From Diplolepis rosae (Eukaryota > Arthropoda > Insecta > Hymenoptera > Diplolepididae), in assembly GCA_030998225.1 (NCBI GenBank), contig JAPYXD010000700.1, positions 744,001 through 808,000 on the forward strand: 64,000 nt of DNA, read 5' to 3'. Below the pieces are notes generated by a model. It was not told where the DNA came from. It saw nothing but the letters and a program-made list of their open reading frames with translations, and did not search any database. Numbering within the stretch: the first letter of the stretch is position 1; each line of letters starts with the position of its first letter. Below are positions 49,100 to 60,240 of the stretch, piece after piece. The position numbers and the translations under genes are program-made.

Positions 49100-49489
49100 A
49101 TGATATTCAAGCCAACCAAAGATAAAATTCCCAAAGAACTATCGTCCAACATCGTCTACAGCGTTCCTTGCAAAGGGAATGATTGCAAAGCCGTCTATAT
49201 AGGTCAAACTAAAAGGTTCCTTAAAAAAAGGTTAAAAGAACATAAAAACAACATTAGAAAAAGCCCTAATAAACAAAATGCACTAACTAAACATACAATT
49301 GAGAAAGACCATTTCTTCGATTTTGACAGAACAAAAATCCTAGCTAACGAAATAAACTATAAAAAAAGATTGCTGTTGAAAATGTGTCACATTGCAAGTA
49401 CGGACGATGCAGTGAATCTTAGAACTGACATAGAAAACCTTTCTAGTATTTACAACCCTATACTTAAAAAAGGGTCATATAAAATCTGA
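49100..49489 (+). CDS. GIY-YIG endonuclease domain fragment of PLE copy 2
   Basis: An open 129-codon stretch carrying the C-terminal nuclease of a Penelope-like polyprotein, which nicks target DNA for integration. The GIY-equivalent is IVY at residues 18-20 and YIG is at 33-35, followed by QTKRFLKKRLKEH with the likely catalytic Arg at 44 and His at 48. Further family-like residues are His65 (TKHTIEKDH) and Glu84 (ILANE). Cys24 and Cys29 form the CX4C pair often found between the two half-motifs in PLEs. The ATG at 49,100 lies inside the ancestral reading frame, which is interrupted by TAG at 49,076-49,078, so this is an ORF remnant rather than an independent gene. No promoter is seen. The downstream neighbour is satellite. 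Confidence 0.9.
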   Translation: MIFKPTKDKIPKELSSNIVYSVPCKGNDCKAVYIGQTKRFLKKRLKEHKNNIRKSPNKQNALTKHTIEKDHFFDFDRTKILANEINYKKRLLLKMCHIASTDDAVNLRTDIENLSSIYNPILKKGSYKI

Positions 49490-49547
49490 CCTGAGAAATG
49501 GGGACTCCACCATGTACTTCAGTCGTACCTTCAGGTTTTATGATCTC

Positions 49548-49577
49548 ACATCTGGCCACTTTATCTGGGCCAGATGT
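49548..49577. other. Hairpin at the 3' end of PLE copy 2
   Basis: Mirror copy of the 47,105-47,134 hairpin, with the stem perfectly conserved. Preservation of both stems while the flanking coding sequence has decayed hints at recent duplication or at structural constraint. Confidence 0.85.
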
Positions 49578-50389
49578 TGTTTAAACTCCCGCATTACTTG
49601 GCTACCTTATTCAGGTCAGACTTCATTGAACTCGCGTATTACTTGGCCGCTTTAGAAAAATCCTTATACTCCTATGAATTAGCGCATTACTTGGCCACTT
49701 TATAAAAATTCTTATACTCCTAACAATTCGCGCATTACTTGGCCACCTTACTTAAAGTCAGAGTCCGGAAATCTAGCGTATTACTTGGCCACTTTAGAAA
49801 AATTCTTATACTCCTAAGAATTCGCGCATTACTTGGCCACTCTTTTCAGGACAGACTTCGTTTAACTCGCGTATTACGAGGCCACCTATGTATTTATATC
49901 ATTCCTGTGGTCCATTGAAATCGCGCATTACTTGGCCACCTTACTTAAAGTCAGAGTCCGGAAATCTCGCGCATTACTTGGCCACTTTATAAAAATTCTT
50001 ATACTCCTAAGAATTCGCGCATTACTTGGCCACTCTTTGCAGGACAGACTTCATTCAACTCGCGTATTACGACGCCACTTATGTATTTATATCAGTCCTG
50101 TGTTCCATTGAACTCGCGCATTACTTGGCCACCTTACTTAAAGTCAGAGTCCGGAATTCTCGCGTATTACTTGGCCACTTTAGAAAAATTCTTATACTCC
50201 AAAGAATTCGCGCATTACTTGGCCAACTTACTTAAAGTCAGAGTCTGGAAATCTCGCGTATTACTTGGCCACTTTACTCCTAAGAATTCGCGCATTACTT
50301 GGCCACTCTTTTCACGACAGACTTCGTTTAACTCGCGTATTAGGAGGCCACCTATGTATTTATATCAGTCCTGTGTTCCATTGAACTCG

Positions 50390-52280
50390 CGCATTACATG
50401 GCCACCTTACCTAAAGTGAGAGTTCGGAAATCTCGCGTATTAGTTGGCCACTTTAAAACAATTCTTATACTCCTCAGAATTCGCGCATTACTTGGCAACT
50501 GTTTTCAGGACAGACTTCGTTTAACTCGCGTCTTACGAGGCCAATTAAGTATTTAAATCAGTCCTGTGGTCCATTGAACTCGCGCATTACTTGGCCACCT
50601 TACTTTAAGTCAGAGTCGGGAAATCTCGCGTATTAGTTGGCCACTTTACAACAATTCTTATACTCCTAAGAATTCGCGCATTACTTGGCCACTCTTTTCA
50701 GGACAGACTTCGTTTAACTCGCATATTACGAGGCCACTTATGTATTTACATCAGTCCTGTGGTCCATTGAACTCGCGCATTACTTGGCCACCTTACTTCA
50801 AGTCAGATTCCGGAAATCTCGCGTATTGGTTGGCCACTTTACAACAATTCTTATACTCCTCAGAATTCGCGCATTACTTGGCCACTCTTTTCAGGACAGA
50901 CTTCGATTAACTCGCATATTACGAGGCCACTTATGTATTTATATCAGACATGTGTTCCATTGAACTCGCGCATTACATGGCCACCGTACCTACAGTGAGA
51001 GTTCGGAAATCTCGCGTATTAGTTGGCCACTTTAAAACAATTCCTATACTCCACAGAATTCGCGCCTTACTTGGCCACTGTTTTCAGGACAGACTTCGTT
51101 TAACTCGCGTATTACGAGGCCACTTATGTATTTACATCAGTCCTGTGGTCCATTGAACTCGCGCATTACTTGGTCACCTTACTTCAAGTCAGAGTCGGGA
51201 AATCTCGCGTATTGGTTGGCCACTTTACAACAATTCTTATACTCCTCAGAATTCGCGCATTACTTGGCAACTGTTTTCAGGACAGACTTCGTTTAACTCG
51301 CGTCTTACGAGGCCAATTAAGTATTTAAATCAGTCCTGTGGTCCACTGAACTCGCGCATTACTTGGCCACCTTACTTTAAGTCAGAGTCGGGAAATCTCG
51401 CGTATTGGTTGGCCACTTTACAACAATTCTTATACTCCTCAGAATTCGCGCATTACTTGGCCACTCTTTTCAGGACAGACTTCGATTAACTCGCATATTA
51501 CGAGGCCACTTATGTATTTATATCAGACATGTGTTCCATTGAACTTTCGCATTACATGGCCACCGTACCTACAGTGAGAGTTCGGAAATCTCGCGTATTA
51601 GTTGGCCACTTTAAAAAAATTCCTATACTCCACAGAATTCGCGCATTACTTGGCCACTGTTTTCAGGACAGAGTTCGTTTAACTCGCGTCTTACGAGGCC
51701 AATTAAGTATTTAAATCAGTCCTGTGGTCCACTGAACTCGCGCATTACTTGGCCACCTTACTTTAAGTCAGAGTCGGGAAATCTCGCGTATTGGTTGGCC
51801 ACTTTACAACAATTCTTATACTCCTCAGAATTCGCGCATTACTTGGCCACTCTTTTCAGGACAGACTTCGATTAACTCGCATATTACGAGGCCACTTATG
51901 TATTTATATCAGACATGTGTTCCATTGAACTCGCGCATTACATGGCCACCGTACCTACAGTGAGAGTTCGGAAATCTCGCGTATTAGTTGGCCACTTTAA
52001 AACAATTCCTATACTCCACAGAATTCGCGCAATACTTGGCCACTGTTTTCAGGACAGAGTTCGTTTAACTCGCGTCTTACGAGGCCAATTAAGTATTTAA
52101 ATCAGTCCTGTGGTCCACTGAACTCGCGCATTACTTGGCCACCTTACTTTAAGTCAGAGTCGGGAAATCTCGCGTATTAGTTGGCCACTTTACAACAATT
52201 CTTATACTCCTCAGGATTCGCGCATTACTTGGCCACTCTTTTCAGGACAGACTTCGTTTAACTCGCGTCTTACGAGGCCA
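50390..52280 (-). repeat. Right block R1: 193-bp tetramer and 579-bp units
   Basis: One each of C, D, A and B sums to 193 bp. Landmarks at 50,950, 51,529 and 51,915 are 579 (3 x 193) and 386 (2 x 193) bp apart. Three tetramer versions can be told apart by their C tails (TATTTATATCAGACATG, TATTTACATCAGTCCTG and TATTTAAATCAGTCCTG on the + strand). Confidence 0.85.
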
Positions 52281-55200
52281 ATTATGTATTTATATCCGTC
52301 CTGTGGTCCATTGAAATCGCGCATTACTTGGCCACCTTACTTAAAGTCAGTGTCCGGTAATCTCGCGAATTACTTGGCCATTTTACTCCTAAGAATTCGC
52401 GCATTACTTGACCACACTTTTCAGGACAGACTTCGTTTAACTCGCGTATTACGAGGGCACTTATGTATTTATATCAGTCCTGTGTTCCATTGAACTCGCG
52501 CATTACTTGGCCACCTTACTTAAAGTCAGAGTCCGGAAATCTTGCGTATTACTTGGCAACTTTAGAAAAATTCTTATACTCCTAAGAATTCGCGCATTAC
52601 TTGGCCAACTTACTTAAAGTCAGAGTCTGGAAATCTCGCGTAATACTTGGCCACTTCACTCCTAAGAATTCGCGCATTACGAGGCCACTCTTTTCAGGAC
52701 AGACTTCGATTAACTCGCATATTACAAGGCCACTTATGTATTTATATCAGACATGTGTTCCATTGAACTCGCGCATTACATGGCCACCTTACCTAAAGTG
52801 AGAGTTCGGAAATCTCGCGTATTAGTTGGCCACTTTAAAACAATTCTTATACTCCTCAGAATTCGCGCCTTAGTTGGCCACTGTTTTCAGGACAGACTTC
52901 GTTTAACTCGCGTATTACGAGGCCACTTATGTATTTACATCAGTCCTGTGGTCCATTGAACTCGCGCATTACTTGGTCACCTTACTTCAAGTCAGAGTCC
53001 GGAAAGCTCGCGTATTACTTGGCCACTTTAGAAAAATTCTTATACTCCTAAGAATTCGCGCATTACTTGGCCACCTTATTTATAGTCAGAGTCCGGAAAT
53101 CTCGCGTATTACTTGGCCAATTTAATCCTAAGAATTCGCGAATTACTTGGCCACTCTTTTCACGACAGACTTCGTTTAACTCGCGTATTAGGAGGCCACC
53201 TATGTATTTATATCAGTCCTGTGTTCCATTGAACTCGCGCATTACATGGCCACCTTACCTAAAGTCAGTGTCCGGTAATCTCGCGAATTACTTGGCCATT
53301 TTACTCCTAAGAATTCGCGCATTACTTGACCACACTTTTCAGGACAGACTTCGTTTAACTCGCGTATTACGAGGGCACTTATGTATTTATATCAGTCCTG
53401 TGTTCCATTGAACTCGCGCATTACTTGGCCACCTTACTTAAAGTCAGAGTCCGGAAATCTTGCGTATTACTTGGCCACTTTAGAAAAATTCTTATACTCC
53501 TAAGAATTCGCGCATTACTTGGCCAACTTACTTAAAGTCAGAGTCTGGAAATCTCGCGTAATACTTGGCCACTTCACTCCTAAGAATTCGCGCATTACGA
53601 GGCCACTCTTTTCAGGACAGACTTCGATTAACTCGCATATTACAAGGCCACTTATGTATTTATATCAGACATGTGTTCCATTGAACTCGCGCATTACATG
53701 GCCACCTTACCTAAAGTGAGAGTTCGGAAATCTCGCGTATTAGTTGGCCACTTTAAAACAATTCTTATACTCCTCAGAATTCGCGCATTACTTGGCCACT
53801 GTTTTCAGGACAGACTTCGTTTAACTCGCGTCTTACGAAACAATTAAGTATTCAAATCAGTCCTGTGGTCCATTGAACTCGCGCATTACTTGGCCACCTT
53901 ACTTTAAGTCAGAGTCGGGAAATCTCGCGAATTAGTTGGCCACTTTACAACAATTCTTATACTCCTCAGAATTCGCGCATTACTTGGCCAACTTACTTAA
54001 AGTCAGAGTCTGGAAATCTCGCGTAATACTTGGCCACTTTACTCCTAAGAATTCGCGCATTACGAGGCCACTCTTTTCAGGACAGACTTCGATTAACTCG
54101 CATATTACAAGGCCACTTATGTATTTATATCAGACATGTGTTCCATTGAACTCGCGCATTACATGGCCACCTTACCTAAAGTGAGAGTTCGGAAATCTCG
54201 CGTATTAGTTGGCCACTTTAAAACAATTCTTATACTCCTCAGAATTCGCGCATTACTTGGCCACTGTTTTCAGGACAGACTTCGTTTAACTCGCGTCTTA
54301 CGAGGCCAATTAAGTATTTAAATCAGTACTGTGGTCCATTGAACTCGCGCATTACTTGGCCACCTTACTTTAAGTCAGAGTCGGGAAATCTCGCGTATTA
54401 GTTGGCCACTTTACAACAATTCTTATACTCCTCAGAATTCGCGCATTACTTGGCCACTATTTTCAGGACCGACTTCGTTTAACTCGCGTATTACGAGGCC
54501 ACCTTACTTCAAGTCAGAGTCCGGTAATCTCGCGTATTACTTGGCCACTTTAGAAAAATTCTTATACTCCTAAGAATTCGCGCATTACTTGGCCACACTT
54601 TTCAGGACAGACTTCGTTTAACTCGCGCATTACGAGACCACTTAGGTTTTTATATCAGTCCTGAGGTCCATTGAACTCGCGCATTACTTGGCCACCTTAC
54701 TTAAAGTCAGAGTCCGGAAATCTTGCGTATTACTTGGCCACTTTAGAAAAATTCTTATACTCCTAAGAATTCGCGCATTACTTGGCCAACTTACTTAAAG
54801 TCAGAGTCTGGAAATCTCGCGTAATACTTGGCCACTTCACTCCTAAGAATTCGCGCATTACGAGGCCACTCTTTTCAGGACAGACTTCGATTAACTCGCA
54901 TATTACAAGGCCACTTATGTATTTATATCAGACATGTGTTCCATTGAACTCGCGCATTACATGGCCACCTTACCTAAAGTGAGAGTTCGGAAATCTCGCG
55001 TATTAGTTGGCCACTTTAAAACAATTCTTATACTCCTCAGAATTCGCGCATTACTTGGCCACTGTTTTCAGGACAGACTTCGTTTAACTCGCGTCTTACG
55101 AGGCCAATTAAGTATTTAAATCAGTACTGTGGTCCATTGAACTCGCGCATTACTTGGCCACCTTACTTTAAGTCAGAGTCGGGAAATCTCGCGTATTAGT

Positions 55201-55560
55201 TGGCCACTTTACAACAATTCTTATACTCCTCAGAATTCGCGCATTACTTGGCCACTATTTTCAGGACCGACTTCGTTTAACTCGCGTATTACGAGGCCAC
55301 CTTACTTCAAGTCAGAGTCCGGTAATCTCGCGTATTACTTGGCCACTTTAGAAAAATTCTTATACTCCTAAGAATTCGCGCATTACTTGGCCACTCTTTT
55401 CAGGACAGACTTCGTTTAACTCGCGCATTACGAGACCACTTAGGTTTTTACATCAGTCCTGTGGTCCATTGAACTCGCGCATTACTTGGCCACCTTACTT
55501 CAAGTCAGATTCCGGAAATCTCGCGTATTGGTTGGCCACTTTACAACAATTCTTATACTC
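52280..55560 (-). repeat. Right block R2: 918-bp and 798-bp duplications
   Basis: Segments starting at 52,601 and 53,519 match at 918 bp, and those at 54,136 and 54,934 match at 798 bp. The block is rich in a shortened A subunit, CTTTACTCCTAAG or CTTCACTCCTAAG on the + strand, which lacks 14 bp including one arm of the A hairpin. Confidence 0.78.
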
Positions 55561-58500
55561 CTCAGAATTCGCGCATTACTTGGCCACTCTTTTCAGGACA
55601 GACTTCGATTAACTCGCATATTACGAGGCCACTTATGTATTTATATCAGACATGTGTTCCATTGAACTCGCGCATTACATGGCCACCGTACCTACAGTGA
55701 GAGTTCGGAAATCTCGCGTATTAGTTGGCCACTTTAAAACAATTCCTATACTCCACAGAATTCGCGCCTTACTTGGCCACTGTTTTCAGGACAGACTTCG
55801 TTTAACTCGCGTATTACGAGGCCACTTATGTATTTACATCAGTCCTGTGGTCCATTGAACTCGCGCATTACTTGGTCACCTTACTTCAAGTCAGAGTCGG
55901 GAAATCTCGCGTATTGGTTGGCCACTTTACAACAATTCTTATACTCCTCAGAATTCGCGCATTACTTGGCAACTGTTTTCAGGACAGACTTCGTTTAACT
56001 CGCGTCTTACGAGGCCAATTAAGTATTTAAATCAGTCCTGTGGTCCACTGAACTCGCGCATTACTTGGCCACCTTACTTTAAGTCAGAGTCGGGAAATCT
56101 CGCGTATTGGTTGGCCACTTTACAACAATTCTTATACTACTAAGAATTCGCGCATTACTTGGCCACTCTTTTCAGGACAGACTTCGATTAACTCGCATAT
56201 TACGAGGCCACTTATGTATTTATATCAGACATGTGTTCCATTGAACTCGCGCATTACATGGCCACCGTACCTACAGTGAGAGTTCGGAAATCTCGCGTAT
56301 TAGTTGGCCACTTTAAAACAATTCCTATACTCCACAGAATTCGCGCAATACTTGGCCACTGTTTTCAGGACAGAGTTCGTTTAACTCGCGTCTTACGAGG
56401 CCAATTAAGTATTTAAATCAGTCCTGTGGTCCACTGAACTCGCGCATTACTTGGCCACCTTACTTTAAGTCAGAGTCGGGAAATCTCGCGTATTAGTTGG
56501 CCACTTTACAACAATTCTTATACTCCTCAGGATTCGCGCATTACTTGGCCACTCTTTTCAGGACAGACTTCGTTTAACTCGCGTCTTACGAGGCCAATTA
56601 AGTATTTAAATCAGTCCTGTGGTCCACTGAACTCGCGCATTACTTGGCCACCTTACTTTAAGTCAGAGTCGGGAAATCTCGCGTATTGGTTGGCCACTTT
56701 ACAACAATTCTTATACTCCTCAGAATTCGCGCATTACTTGGCCACTCTTTTCAGGACAGACTTCGATTAACTCGCATATTACGAGGCCACTTATGTATTT
56801 ATATCAGACATGTGTTCCATTGAACTCGCGCATTACATGGCCACCGTACCTACAGTGAGAGTTCGGAAATCTCGCGTATTAGTTGGCCACTTTAAAACAA
56901 TTCCTATACTCCACAGAATTCGCGCCTTACTTGGCCACTGTTTTCAGGACAGACTTCGTTTAACTCGCGTCTTACGAGGCCAATTAAGTATTTAAATCAG
57001 TACTGTGGTCCATTGAACTCGCGCATTACTTGGCCACCTTACTTTAAGTCAGAGTCGGGAAATCTCGCGTATTAGTTGGCCACTTTACAACAATTCTTAT
57101 ACTCCTCAGAATTCGCGCATTACTTGGCCACTATTTTCAGGACCGACTTCGTTTAACTCGCGTATTACGAGGCCACCTTACTTCAAGTCAGAGTCCGGTA
57201 ATCTCGCGTATTACTTGGCCACTTTAGAAAAATTCTTATACTCCTAAGAATTCGCGCATTACTTGGCCACACTTTTCAGGACAGACTTCGTTTAACTCGC
57301 GCATTACGAGACCACTTAGGTTTTTACATCAGTCCTGTGTTCCATTGAACTCGCGCATTACATGGCCACCTTACCTAAAGTCAGATTCCGGAAATCTCGC
57401 GTATTGGTTGGCCACTTTACAACAATTCTTATACTCCTCAGAATTCGCGCATTACTTGGCCACTCTTTTCAGGACAGACTTCGATTAACTCGCATATTAC
57501 GAGGCCACTTATGTATTTATATCAGACATGTGTTCCATTGAACTCGCGCATTACATGGCCACCGTACCTACAGTGAGAGTTCGGAAATCTCGCGTATTAG
57601 TTGGCCACTTTAAAACAATTCCTATACTCCACAGAATTCGCGCATTACTTGGCCACTGTTTTCAGGACAGAGTTCGTTTAACTCGCGTCTTACGAGGCCA
57701 ATTAAGTATTTAAATCAGTCCTGTGGTCCACTGAACTCGCGCATTACTTGGCCACCTTACTTTAAGTCAGAGTCGGGAAATCTCGCGTATTAGTTGGCCA
57801 CTTTACAACAATTCTTATACTCCTCAGGATTCGCGCATTACTTGGCCACTCTTTTCAGGACAGACTTCGTTTAACTCGCGTCTTACGAGGCCAATTATGT
57901 ATTTATATCCGTCCTGTGGTCCATTGAAATCGCGCATTACTTGGCCACCTTACTTAAAGTCAGTGTCCGGTAATCTCGCGAATTACTTGGCCATTTTACT
58001 CCTAAGAATTCGCGCATTACTTGACCACACTTTTCAGGACAGACTTCGTTTAACTCGCGTATTACGAGGGCACTTATGTATTTATATCAGTCCTGTGTTC
58101 CATTGAACTCGCGCATTACTTGGCCACCTTACTTAAAGTCAGAGTCCGGAAATCTTGCGTATTACTTGGCAACTTTAGAAAAATTCTTATACTCCTAAGA
58201 ATTCGCGCATTACTTGGCCAACTTACTTAAAGTCAGAGTCTGGAAATCTCGCGTAATACTTGGCCACTTCACTCCTAAGAATTCGCGCATTACGAGGCCA
58301 CTCTTTTCAGGACAGACTTCGATTAACTCGCATATTACAAGGCCACTTATGTATTTATATCAGACATGTGTTCCATTGAACTCGCGCATTACATGGCCAC
58401 CTTACCTAAAGTGAGAGTTCGGAAATCTCGCGTATTAGTTGGCCACTTTAAAACAATTCTTATACTCCTCAGAATTCGCGCCTTACTTGGCCACTGTTTT

Positions 58501-60240
58501 CAGGACAGACTTCGTTTAACTCGCGTATTACGAGGCCACTTATGTATTTACATCAGTCCTGTGGTCCATTGAACTCGCGCATTACTTGGTCACCTTACTT
58601 CAAGTCAGAGTCCGGAAAGCTCGCGTATTACTTGGCCACTTTAGAAAAATTCTTATACTCCTAAGAATTCGCGCATTACTTGGCCACCTTATTTATAGTC
58701 AGAGTCCGGAAATCTCGCGTATTACTTGGCCACTTCACTCCTAAGAATTCGCGCATTACGAGGCCACTCTTTTCAGGACAGACTTCGATTAACTCGCATA
58801 TTACAAGGCCACTTATGTATTTATATCAGACATGTGTTCCATTGAACTCGCGCATTACATGGCCACCTTACCTAAAGTGAGAGTTCGGAAATCTCGCGTA
58901 TTAGTTGGCCACTTTAAAACAATTCTTATACTCCTCAGAATTCGCGCATTACTTGGCCACTATTTTCAGGACCGACTTCGTTTAACTCGCGTATTACGAG
59001 GCCACCTTACTTCAAGTCAGAGTCCGGTAATCTCGCGTATTACTTGGCCACTTTAGAAAAATTCTTATACTCCTAAGAATTCGCGCATTACTTGGCCACA
59101 CTTTTCAGGACAGACTTCGTTTAACTCGCGCATTACGAGACCACTTAGGTTTTTATATCAGTCCTGAGGTCCATTGAACTCGCGCATTACTTGGCCACCT
59201 TACTTAAAGTCAGAGTCCGGAAATCTCGCGTATTACTTGGCCACTTTATAAAAATTGTCATACACCTAAGAATTAGCGCATTACTTGGCCACACTTTTCA
59301 GGACAGACTTCGTTTAACTCGCGCATTACGAGACCACTTAGGTTTTTATATCAGTCCTGAGGTCCATTGAACTCGCGCATTACTTGGCCGCCTTATTTAA
59401 AGTCAGAGTCCGGTAATCTCGCGTATTACTTGGCCACTTTAGAAAAATTCTTATACTCCTAGGAATTCGCGCATTACTTGGCCACACTTTTCAGGACAGA
59501 CTTCGTTTAACTCGCGTATTACGAGGCCACTTATGTATTTACATCAGCCCTGTGTTCCATTAAACTCGCGCATTACTTGGCAACCATATTTAAAGTCAGA
59601 GTCCGGTAATCTCGCGTATTACTTGGCCACTTTAGAAAAATTCTTATACTCCTAAGAATTCGCGCATTACTTGGCCACACTTTTCAGGACAGACTTCGTT
59701 TAACTCGCGCATTACGAGACAACTTAGGTTTTTATATCAGTCCTGAGGTCCATTGAACTCGCGCATTACTTGGCCGCCTTATTTAAAGTCAGAGTCCGGT
59801 AATCTCGCGTATTACTTGGCCACTTTAGAAAAATTCTTATACTCCTAAGAATTCGCGCATTACTTGGCCACCTTATTTATAGTCAGAGTCCGGTAATCTC
59901 GCGTATTACTTGGCCACTTCACTCCTAAGAATTCGCGCATTACGAGGCCACTCTTTTCAGGACAGACTTCGATTAACTCGCATATTACAAGGCCACTTAT
60001 GTATTTATATCAGACATGTGTTCCATTGAACTCGCGCATTACATGGCCACCTTACCTAAAGTGAGAGTTCGGAAATCTCGCGTATTAGTTGGCCACTTTA
60101 AAACAATTCTTATACTCCTCAGAATTCGCGCATTACTTGGCCACTATTTTCAGGACCGACTTCGTTTAACTCGCGTATTACGAGGCCACCTTACTTCAAG
60201 TCAGAGTCCGGTAATCTCGCGTATTAGTTGGCCACTTTAT
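55560..60240 (-). repeat. Right block R3: second copies of R1 and R2
   Basis: Positions from about 55,500 repeat those from about 50,800 at an offset of 4,702 bp (50,950 with 55,652). Positions 57,897-58,700 repeat 52,284-53,090 at 5,613 bp. Landmarks at 56,231 and 56,810 are again 579 bp apart. A further pair, 58,832 and 60,016, is separated by 1,184 bp. This indicates a duplication of roughly 5 kb followed by local loss and gain. Confidence 0.78.

Larger units (their letters stand above)
48715..49580 (+). mobile_element. Penelope-like retroelement copy 2, plus strand, 5'-truncated
   Basis: This starts abruptly within the RT thumb (WYRKPTWSGRYLNF) and runs through the linker, the GIY-YIG domain, the stop codon at 49,487-49,489 and a 90-bp 3' region with a hairpin, then into the satellite. 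The 5' truncation is typical of incomplete reverse transcription. It lies head to head with copy 1, and its 3' flank is the mirror image of copy 1's 3' flank. Confidence 0.93.
48715..49840. repeat. Right arm of the central inverted repeat
   Basis: Inverted counterpart of 46,843-47,859, separated from it by an 855-bp spacer (47,860-48,714) that is not duplicated. The inner edge lies in the RT thumb coding region at the codons for WYRKPT, and the outer edge in the satellite just after a GGCCAC. Confidence 0.92.

Noticed and set aside
49490..49580. Hammerhead or other ribozyme in the PLE 3' region
   Set aside because: Only short complementary stretches (ACCTGA/TCAGGT, GTAC/GTAC) and the 30-nt hairpin are visible; no conserved catalytic core was found on either strand.
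47101..49580. Intact, active PLE
   Set aside because: Copy 1 has several frameshifts, a deletion and no N-terminal region. Copy 2 lacks the RT core, has a frameshift near 48,774 and a stop at 49,076-49,078.
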